DNA of 20,227 bases from Roseovarius sp. UBA3070 (GTDB taxonomy: Bacteria > Pseudomonadota > Alphaproteobacteria > Rhodobacterales > Rhodobacteraceae): positions 1-20,227 of the forward strand of contig DFBW01000216.1 in assembly GCA_002366775.1 (NCBI GenBank). The letters run 5' to 3'. This document shows positions 15,340 through 20,227 of the stretch, one piece after another; within the stretch, counting starts at the first letter, position 1, and every line of letters starts with the position of its first letter. The position numbers and the translations under genes are program-made. The notes under the pieces were generated by a model, which saw nothing but the letters and a program-made list of their open reading frames with translations, did no database searches and was not told the DNA's origin.

Positions 15340-15351
15340 ATTTGATCAAAT
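15340..15351. promoter_or_regulatory. Perfect palindrome ATTTGATCAAAT upstream of GAPDH
   Basis: A 12-bp perfect palindrome lies in the 110-bp gap, 80 bp before the GAPDH start. It is not an FNR box, which needs TTGAT and ATCAA separated by four bases. It may be an operator or part of an AT-rich promoter. Confidence 0.35.
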
Positions 15352-15431
15352 ATTGCGTTGAGGGCTGGTAACTCCTCATAAGTGGCGTAGCATGTCACCG
15401 ATACTGACCTTTTGATGCAGGACGCCTCGCT

Positions 15432-16433
15432 ATGCCCCAACGCCCCATTCGTGTTGCCATCAATGGCTTTGGCCGGATTGGCCGAACGTTGCTGCGCATC
15501 CTTCTGCGGGATGCAAAAGGGTTCGATCTGGTGCTGATCAACGATATCGAGCCGCTGGAAACCTGTGCTTATCTGTTTCAATACGACAGCGTTTTTGGGC
15601 CCTGGCATGAAGACGTGCAGGCGCGCGCTGCGCAGTTGATGGTCGGCGAACGTGTCATTCCGTTTTTTGGCGCACATGACATAAGAGGCCTGGATCTGAG
15701 CGGCGTAGACGTGGTGTTGGAATGCACCGGTATGGGCGGCACACGCGCGATGGCTGAACGCGGATTGGAGGCAGGCGCGAAGGCCGTTTTGGTGTCCGGC
15801 CCCTCAGCCGAGGCGGATGTGACGCTTGTGATGGGCGCAAATGAGGGCGATTTGGGGGATCACCGGATCATCTCAAACGCATCCTGCACAACCAATGCGC
15901 TGGCTCCTTTGGCCCGGCTTTTGGACGAGGGCTTTGGCCTGATCAGCGGGCAGATGACAACGGTGCATTGCTATACCGGCAGCCAGCCGACGGTTGATAA
16001 GCCCCGTCAGGCCCCCGAGCGCAGCCGCGCGGCGGCGTTGTCGATGGTGCCCACAACCACCAGCGCACAGCATCAGACGGGGCTGGTTCTGCCGCATCTG
16101 AAGGGCCGGATCGAGGCACGCGCCATCCGGGTACCAACCGCAAGTGTATCTGCGATTGATCTGACGGTGCAGACCCAACACCCGGTGACGGTGGAACGCG
16201 TGAACGCTTATTTGCACCGGGCGGTTGTGCCCGGCGGGGTCTTTGGCTGGACCGAGCAACCTCTGGTCAGTTCTGATCTGCGCGCACGCCCTGAATCTTT
16301 GGTGATCTGCGGGCCGGAAACATCTGTGTCTGCTGGCGGGTTGCTCAGGGTGTTTGGCTGGTACGATAACGAATGGGGGTTTTCGTGCCGGATGCTGGAT
16401 ATGGCCCGGCTGATGGCCGCGCGGGAGAGATAG
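15432..16433 (+). CDS. gap: Glyceraldehyde-3-phosphate dehydrogenase, type I
   Basis: This 333-residue enzyme has full GAPDH length. The NAD-binding start is RVAINGFGRIGR (7-18), with Asp38 after the second strand favouring NAD+. The catalytic Cys152 is in SNASCTTNALAPL, and the His179 partner in TTVHCYTGSQ. The C-terminus has RVPTASVSAIDL and WYDNEWGFSCRMLD. It oxidises glyceraldehyde-3-phosphate to 1,3-bisphosphoglycerate. Some positions depart from the commonest sequence (Cys after His179, TTTSA for the usual T-TGA phosphate loop), so it may be a secondary paralogue rather than the main glycolytic enzyme. No other glycolysis gene is nearby. AGGA before the ATG is a weak ribosome binding site. 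Confidence 0.93.
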   Translation: MPQRPIRVAINGFGRIGRTLLRILLRDAKGFDLVLINDIEPLETCAYLFQYDSVFGPWHEDVQARAAQLMVGERVIPFFGAHDIRGLDLSGVDVVLECTGMGGTRAMAERGLEAGAKAVLVSGPSAEADVTLVMGANEGDLGDHRIISNASCTTNALAPLARLLDEGFGLISGQMTTVHCYTGSQPTVDKPRQAPERSRAAALSMVPTTTSAQHQTGLVLPHLKGRIEARAIRVPTASVSAIDLTVQTQHPVTVERVNAYLHRAVVPGGVFGWTEQPLVSSDLRARPESLVICGPETSVSAGGLLRVFGWYDNEWGFSCRMLDMARLMAARER

Positions 16434-16438
16434 GGCAG

Positions 16439-16475
16439 GAGCCTCCGGCGGGGATATTTGGCGCAAGAAGATGGG
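16439..16475 (+). repeat. Dispersed gene-end repeat (GCCTCCGGCGGGGATATTT form)
   Basis: It reads GAGCCTCCGGCGGGGATATT, then TGGCGCAAGAAGATGGGG. It sits between the convergent stops of the GAPDH (16433) and GntR (16493) genes. Confidence 0.7.
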
Positions 16476-16492
16476 GGAGTGCGTGCCCCGGT

Positions 16493-17221
16493 TCAGGCGG
16501 GGCGACGGGCGGCCATGACATCACGCCCGAGGTGCAACGTGTAGGCTTCCAAATCATGCAGGGCGGATTCGGCGGCGGTGGCATCACTGGCCTCTAGCGC
16601 ATCGGCGATACGGGTGTGCAGGGTCACGATTTCACTGCGCGAGCGGGCGGTGAAGGTGATCATGTTCATCAGCGGCTGCATCGCCTCAACCGCGCCGGCC
16701 AATTGGTAGCTGAGCACGGGGTTGGCGGCACAATCAACCAAGGCCCGATGAAAGGTCACATCTGAGGCACAGAAGCTTTCATCGCTCAGCCCCGGCTGGC
16801 CCTGACGGTGGATTTCAGCGCGCATAGTGGCCAGATGATCGGCGTCACGGCGCTGGGCGGCCAGCGGTGTACAGGCGCGCTCCAGTGCATAGCGGGCCTC
16901 GCAGGCGGTTTCAAAACTGACGGCGTTCATTGACAACAGCAGCGTCGCGGTGGTGATCTGCTGACCATAGGCCTCTTCATAGCTGAGCCGGTTCACAAAC
17001 GCGCCGCCAAAAGCCCCGCGCTGAGTGCGGATCAGCGATTGGGCCGCCAGCCGTTTCAGGGCTTCACGCACTGTGGGACGAGAGACATTGAACTGCTCCG
17101 ATAGCTCTGCCTCCGAGGGCAGGCGCTCATCCACGATCATATCGCCGGATACGATGGCATCGCGGATGGCGGTGGCAATTTGCGCCGAAAGGTCGGATTT
17201 TTTGTCGGTGTCAGTTTTCAT
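16493..17221 (-). CDS. GntR family regulator (FadR/FCD type), likely controller of the dmdA operon
   Basis: This 242-residue regulator has an N-terminal winged helix (about 12-78, with RLPSEAELSEQFNVSRPTVREALKRL as the classical GntR helix-turn-helix) and a C-terminal all-helical FCD ligand domain (about 95-230, with DVTFHRALVD and TLHTRIADAL giving candidate metal/ligand-binding Asp and His). Such proteins are usually repressors released by a small carboxylate. It diverges from the DUF2182-DUF1326-dmdA operon; a GntR gene also adjoins dmdA-acuI in Ruegeria pomeroyi, as I recall. No ribosome binding site precedes the ATG, and dyads matching a GntR operator start at the start codon, so leaderless or very short-leader expression with autorepression is possible. 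The inducer (DMSP, acrylate or MMPA derivative) is inference. Confidence 0.92.
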   Translation of the reverse strand: MKTDTDKKSDLSAQIATAIRDAIVSGDMIVDERLPSEAELSEQFNVSRPTVREALKRLAAQSLIRTQRGAFGGAFVNRLSYEEAYGQQITTATLLLSMNAVSFETACEARYALERACTPLAAQRRDADHLATMRAEIHRQGQPGLSDESFCASDVTFHRALVDCAANPVLSYQLAGAVEAMQPLMNMITFTARSRSEIVTLHTRIADALEASDATAAESALHDLEAYTLHLGRDVMAARRPA

Positions 17222-17222
17222 T

Positions 17223-17249
17223 TGTCTGACATTTAAATGTATGACATTT
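17223..17249. promoter_or_regulatory. Double dyad, candidate GntR operator for the dmdA operon
   Basis: Two inverted repeats with centres 15 bp apart: TGTC-T-GACA (17223-17231) and AAATGT-ATG-ACATTT (17235-17249, six perfect bases per arm). They are bridged by the perfect palindrome ACATTTAAATGT (17229-17240), and TGACATTT occurs twice in direct orientation (17227 and 17242). The GT-NNN-AC core fits the general FadR/FCD-type operator pattern. The site touches the GntR start codon and lies 40 bp before the DUF2182 start. Confidence 0.6.
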
Positions 17250-17288
17250 CTATTGCAACATCTGATTCCACCAAACTGCCCGGAGATC

Positions 17289-18095
17289 ATGATCCTGAGT
17301 GCCACCATAACACATACTCTGCGCAGCGCGCTTTGGCTGGCGTTTTTTGCGGCCATCCTTGTGGCGTGGTGGATGATGTATGTGATGGCTGTGGATATGG
17401 ATCTGGACCTCATCGGCCGCCCCGGTATCGCAGGTGAGGCCATGCGCCAGATGAATCCGCGCATGCCCATGTATATGCCAATGGCCAATTTCGGACCTTT
17501 GTTTGCGATGTGGGCCATTATGATGGCGGCCATGATGCTGCCCACAATGGTGCCCAGTTTGCGCACCTACGAGGATCTGATCGGCGCGGCCGATGGCACC
17601 TGGGCCGGGTGGATTGGTGTGTTGGCGGGCTATGGCATCATGTGGATCGCTTTTGCGGCCCTGATTACCATTGTACAGCTTGGGCTATTATATGGTGGTG
17701 TGGTGGATATGCTGGGCATAGCCAAATCCCCGCTGGTTGGGGCGGGCTTACTGATTGTGGTGGGCGCGTTCCAGTTTACCCGCACCAAGGATATTTGCCA
17801 CGGTGTGTGCCATTCGCCGATGAACTACTTTCTGGGGCGATGGCGCACTGGCGCGCTGGGCGGGCTGCGTATGGGGCTGGGGCTGGGGGCTTATTGCGTG
17901 ATCTGTTGTTGGGGGTTCATGGCGCTTGGCTTTGTTGGCGGGGTGATGAACCTTGCCTGGATGGGGCTTGCCACGCTTTTCATGGTGCTGGAAAAACTGC
18001 CCCAGATTGGCCACCGCGTTGTGCGCCCTTTGGGGATATTGATGATAATCGGCGGGGTGGTTCTGGCCATGTTCCCGCTCTGGAGTGGAGGATAA
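17289..18095 (+). CDS. DUF2182 family integral membrane protein, putative metal binding
   Basis: From ATG 17289 (GGAG three bases upstream) this is a 268-residue inner-membrane protein with about six to seven hydrophobic segments (near 13-34, 67-89, 107-134, 146-163, 193-218, 220-235, 245-263). It is strikingly rich in Met around 52-87 (MNPRMPMYMPM, then MWAIMMAAMMLP). It has Cys/His pairs in the loop KDICHGVCHSP (Cys170, His171, Cys174, His175) and Cys203, Cys206 and Cys207 in a later segment. DUF2182 is described as a predicted metal-binding membrane family; no transport reaction is established to my knowledge. The Met/Cys/His set would suit Cu(I) or another soft metal. It ends 3 bp before the DUF1326 gene. 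An upstream ATG at 17241 is possible but falls inside the operator. Confidence 0.88.
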   Translation: MILSATITHTLRSALWLAFFAAILVAWWMMYVMAVDMDLDLIGRPGIAGEAMRQMNPRMPMYMPMANFGPLFAMWAIMMAAMMLPTMVPSLRTYEDLIGAADGTWAGWIGVLAGYGIMWIAFAALITIVQLGLLYGGVVDMLGIAKSPLVGAGLLIVVGAFQFTRTKDICHGVCHSPMNYFLGRWRTGALGGLRMGLGLGAYCVICCWGFMALGFVGGVMNLAWMGLATLFMVLEKLPQIGHRVVRPLGILMIIGGVVLAMFPLWSGG

Positions 18096-18098
18096 GCC

Positions 18099-18803
18099 AT
18101 GGCGGTACTGCGAAGACCTGATGCGGATAAATTGCCGGTGTCACAACGGATCGACAACCGGATGCCCAACCCCAAGCGGCGACAAGCCTCGCCCACCGAT
18201 TGGGCCATCAAGGGCGAGCTGTTTTTGAACTGTTCGTGTACTATCTTTTGCCCCTGCGTGGTCAGCCTGGGCCAGCACCCGCCCACCGAAGGGCATTGTC
18301 ATGCCTGGATGGCGATTGCCATAGACGAGGGCCACTTTGAGGGCGAAGATTTGTCAGGCCTGAATGTGGGTCTTCTGGTCGATATTCCGGGCCGTATGGG
18401 TGAGGGCAACTGGAAGGTCGCGGCCTATGTGGACGAGCGCGCCAGCGGAAAAGCCTATAACGGGATTTTGCAAATCTTCTCGGGGCAGGCCGGGGGCACC
18501 ACGGGTCTGTTCACCATGTTGGTGAGTGAGATCATCGGAGCGGAGCGCCAGAAGGTTGATATCGTGCGTGACGGTAAAAAGCGTGGCATTTACATCGGCC
18601 GCAAAATTCAGGGCGAGATTGAGATGATCGACGGGGCTGATCCTGATCATCCGGTGATGGTGTCGAACTCCAAATACTGGATGGGGCCGGATATCATTGC
18701 CGCCAAGGGGCTGAAAAGCCGCGTGCGCGATTATGGCCGGGTCTGGGATTTTTCAGGCATGTCGGCTGAGATATGCCCGATCGACTGGCACGGAGCAAAA
18801 TAA
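18099..18803 (+). CDS. DUF1326 family protein with Cys/His cluster
   Basis: This 234-residue soluble protein is recognisable as DUF1326 by the NCSCTIFCPC motif (44-53), EGHCHAWMAIAIDEGHFEG (64-82), LQIFSGQAGG and the C-terminal VWDFSGMSAEICPIDWHG. Cys45, 47, 51 and 53 with His66, Cys67 and His68 form a plausible metal or redox site. The family has no proven function that I know of, and it is often found beside DUF2182. An AGTGGAGG ribosome binding site precedes the ATG, which follows the DUF2182 stop by 3 bp. Its stop overlaps the dmdA ATG (TAATG), and GGAG for dmdA lies inside its last codons, so dmdA translation should depend on this gene being read. Confidence 0.88.
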   Translation: MAVLRRPDADKLPVSQRIDNRMPNPKRRQASPTDWAIKGELFLNCSCTIFCPCVVSLGQHPPTEGHCHAWMAIAIDEGHFEGEDLSGLNVGLLVDIPGRMGEGNWKVAAYVDERASGKAYNGILQIFSGQAGGTTGLFTMLVSEIIGAERQKVDIVRDGKKRGIYIGRKIQGEIEMIDGADPDHPVMVSNSKYWMGPDIIAAKGLKSRVRDYGRVWDFSGMSAEICPIDWHGAK

Positions 18804-19906
18804 TGGTGACGCTGTCTTTGTCACACCGTCTGCGCCGTACGCCATTTTCCGACGGAGTCGAAGCCGCAGGGGTCAAGGCGTATACAATTTACAACCATAT
18901 GTTGCTGCCCACGGTGTTTCGCAGCCCGGTTGAAGATTACCACCATCTTAAATCTGCGGTGCAGGTTTGGGATGTGTCTTGCGAACGGCAAGTAGAGCTG
19001 CGCGGGCCGGATGCGGGCCGCTTGATGCAGATGCTCACCCCGCGCGATCTGCGCGGTATGATGATAGGCCAGTGCTATTATGTGCCCATCGTGGATGAAA
19101 CCGGAGGGATGCTGAATGATCCTGTGGCAGTGAAGCTGGCCGAAGATCGCTGGTGGATTTCCATCGCGGATTCGGACCTGCTGTACTGGGCCAAAGCGAT
19201 TGCCCATGGCTGGCGGCTGGATGTGCTGGTGGACGAGCCGGATATTTCGCCTCTGGGCATTCAGGGGCCCAAGGCCGATGACCTGATGGCGCGGGTCTTT
19301 GGCGATGCTGTGCGCGATGTGCGTTTTTTCCGCTACGGTGTGTTTGATTTCCAGGGGCGCGATATGGTTATTGCGCGCTCGGGCTACTCTAAACAGGGGG
19401 GCTTTGAAATCTATGTTGAAGGCAGTGATATAGGAATGCCGCTTTGGAACGCTTTGTTTGAAGCGGGTAAGGATCTGGATGTGCATGCGGGTTGTCCCAA
19501 CCTGATTGAGCGGATCGAAGGCGGGTTGCTGAGCTATGGCAACGACATGAACTCCAACAACACACCACATGAATGTGGGTTGGGAAAGTTCTGCAACACC
19601 CACACGGCGATTGGCTGCATTGGGCGCGATGCTTTGTTGCGCGTGGCCAAGGAAGGCCCGGTACAAAAGATATGTGCCATTGAAATTGATGGCCCTGACG
19701 TGCCTCCTTGTGATCGTTGGTGGACGATTGTTGCGAATGGCAAGCGGGTGGGGCGTATCAGCTCGGCCGCGTGGTCGCCGGATCATCAGACCAACGTGGC
19801 CATTGGCATGGTGCGCATGACCCATTGGGAGCCGGGCACCGAAGTGCATGTGGAGGCGCCTGATCAGCTTCGCCGCGCTGTGGTGCGCGATGCCTTTTGG
19901 GCGTAG
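18803..19906 (+). CDS. dmdA: Dimethylsulfoniopropionate demethylase
   Basis: This 367-residue enzyme moves one methyl group from DMSP to tetrahydrofolate, giving 3-methylmercaptopropionate and 5-methyl-THF, the first step of the demethylation pathway. It belongs to the GcvT-like fold but shows sequence specific to DmdA as I remember it from SAR11 and Ruegeria: RLRRTPFSDGVEAAGVKAYT near the start, YNHMLLPTVF (30-39), QVWDVSCERQVE (54-65), GQCYYVPIVDETGG (89-102), SGYSKQGGFEIYVEG (193-207), and CPNLIERIEGGLLSYGND (231-248) where GcvT has a different motif. Start ATG overlaps the DUF1326 stop, with GGAG seven bases upstream. An in-frame ATG 30 bp earlier lies inside DUF1326 and is less likely. 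acuI follows after 102 bp. Confidence 0.94.
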   Translation: MVTLSLSHRLRRTPFSDGVEAAGVKAYTIYNHMLLPTVFRSPVEDYHHLKSAVQVWDVSCERQVELRGPDAGRLMQMLTPRDLRGMMIGQCYYVPIVDETGGMLNDPVAVKLAEDRWWISIADSDLLYWAKAIAHGWRLDVLVDEPDISPLGIQGPKADDLMARVFGDAVRDVRFFRYGVFDFQGRDMVIARSGYSKQGGFEIYVEGSDIGMPLWNALFEAGKDLDVHAGCPNLIERIEGGLLSYGNDMNSNNTPHECGLGKFCNTHTAIGCIGRDALLRVAKEGPVQKICAIEIDGPDVPPCDRWWTIVANGKRVGRISSAAWSPDHQTNVAIGMVRMTHWEPGTEVHVEAPDQLRRAVVRDAFWA

Positions 19907-19950
19907 TAGCACCAACTGAGATGATGAGAGCGGGAGCAGAGTTTTCGCGT

Positions 19951-19977
19951 TCTCCGGGATATTAATTGTCAGAAGAA
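19951..19977 (+). repeat. Degraded copy of the gene-end repeat between dmdA and acuI
   Basis: TCTCCGGGATATTAATTGTC followed by AGAAGAA resembles the CTCCGGCGGGGATATTT...AAGAAGA pattern with losses. Similarity is only partial. It lies in the 102-bp dmdA-acuI gap. Confidence 0.4.
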
Positions 19978-20008
19978 ACACTGGCGCAGACATGAAAGAG
20001 GATAGGCA

Positions 20009-20227
20009 ATGTTCAAGGCACTTGTGGTTGAGAAAGACGACGAAAGCGGCAAGACAAGCGCCGAGGTGAAGACTTTGACGCTGGAGGATCTTCCGCATGC
20101 AGAGGTGACGGTTGCGGTTGAATACTCAACAGTCAACTACAAGGATGGTTTGTGCATCGGGCCGGGCGGCGGGCTGGTGCGCAAATACCCACATGTGCCC
20201 GGTATTGATTTTGCCGGCACGGTCGAG
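20009..20227 (+). CDS. acuI: Acryloyl-CoA reductase (NADPH), N-terminal part
   Basis: The first 73 codons are visible before the window ends. MFKALVVEKDDESGKTSAEV, VAVEYSTVNYKDGLCIGPGG and KYPHVPGIDFAGTVE are near-diagnostic for AcuI/YhdH, a zinc-free medium-chain dehydrogenase that reduces toxic acryloyl-CoA to propionyl-CoA with NADPH. In Ruegeria pomeroyi acuI is co-transcribed with dmdA, as I recall, and protects against acrylate formed by DMSP lyases. A GAGGATAGG ribosome binding site lies just upstream. The 102-bp gap from dmdA leaves room for an additional promoter, but I see no convincing one. Confidence 0.93.
   Translation, partial: MFKALVVEKDDESGKTSAEVKTLTLEDLPHAEVTVAVEYSTVNYKDGLCIGPGGGLVRKYPHVPGIDFAGTVE

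Noticed and set aside
15340..15351. FNR/FnrL box upstream of GAPDH
   Set aside because: ATTTGATCAAAT lacks the four-base spacer of the TTGAT-N4-ATCAA consensus, so it is recorded only as a palindrome.
17241..17288. Upstream start (17241) for the DUF2182 protein
   Set aside because: That ATG lies inside the candidate operator with no ribosome binding site; the ATG at 17289 begins just before the first membrane segment and has GGAG.
18821..20098. 425-codon open frame on the minus strand across dmdA and acuI
   Set aside because: It is antisense to two genes with strong family identity, and its sequence is rich in His/Arg/Pro as expected from a GC-rich shadow frame. It has no recognisable motif.

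Overview
The window looks like chromosomal DNA of a marine alphaproteobacterium of the Roseobacter group (Rhodobacteraceae). The evidence is GC-rich coding sequence, short gaps and ATGA/TAATG gene overlaps, a degenerate 'GCCTCCGGCGGGGATATTT' motif that recurs at gene ends (familiar to me from Rhodobacterales genomes), and above all genes for dimethylsulfoniopropionate (DMSP) catabolism at the right end. No tRNA, rRNA, CRISPR array, IS transposase or phage gene was seen, and no clear pseudogene.

Left part (1-5758, all minus strand): an acyl-CoA degradation block. In transcription order it runs: MerR regulator, a 592-residue acyl-CoA dehydrogenase of the type that includes DmdC, a 70-residue ribbon-helix-helix-like protein, an acyl-CoA dehydrogenase with the LCAD-type active site, a 274-bp gap holding two inverted copies of a repeat arm, a glutathione S-transferase, and the start of a thiolase that runs off the left edge. 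A second MerR gene lies upstream (5375-5758), separated from the first by 348 bp rich in dyads.

Middle (5759-11745): diverging from the second MerR gene is an overlapping plus-strand set of two PaaI-type hotdog thioesterases and a MATE/DinF exporter. Convergent to it on the minus strand are a BT1-like MFS transporter and a tightly overlapped trio: a DUF952 protein, pyrD (dihydroorotate dehydrogenase) and an ArsC-family reductase.

Middle right (11746-16492): a secreted 5'-nucleotidase (plus), a flavodoxin/WrbA-like protein (minus), a SAM-dependent methyltransferase (plus) and a GAPDH paralogue (plus).

Right end (16493-20227): a divergent FadR-type GntR regulator, then DUF2182 membrane protein - DUF1326 Cys/His-rich protein - dmdA (DMSP demethylase) - acuI (acryloyl-CoA reductase, cut by the window edge). 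The first three genes are tightly packed; the dmdA start codon overlaps the DUF1326 stop codon. The GntR-dmdA-acuI arrangement is known from Roseobacters. The two putative metal-binding proteins wedged between regulator and demethylase are the most interesting feature here: a candidate uncharacterised accessory module of DMSP demethylation. Together with the DmdC-like dehydrogenase at the left, the window may encode several steps from DMSP towards methanethiol and acrylate/propionate metabolism, although the DmdC assignment is tentative.
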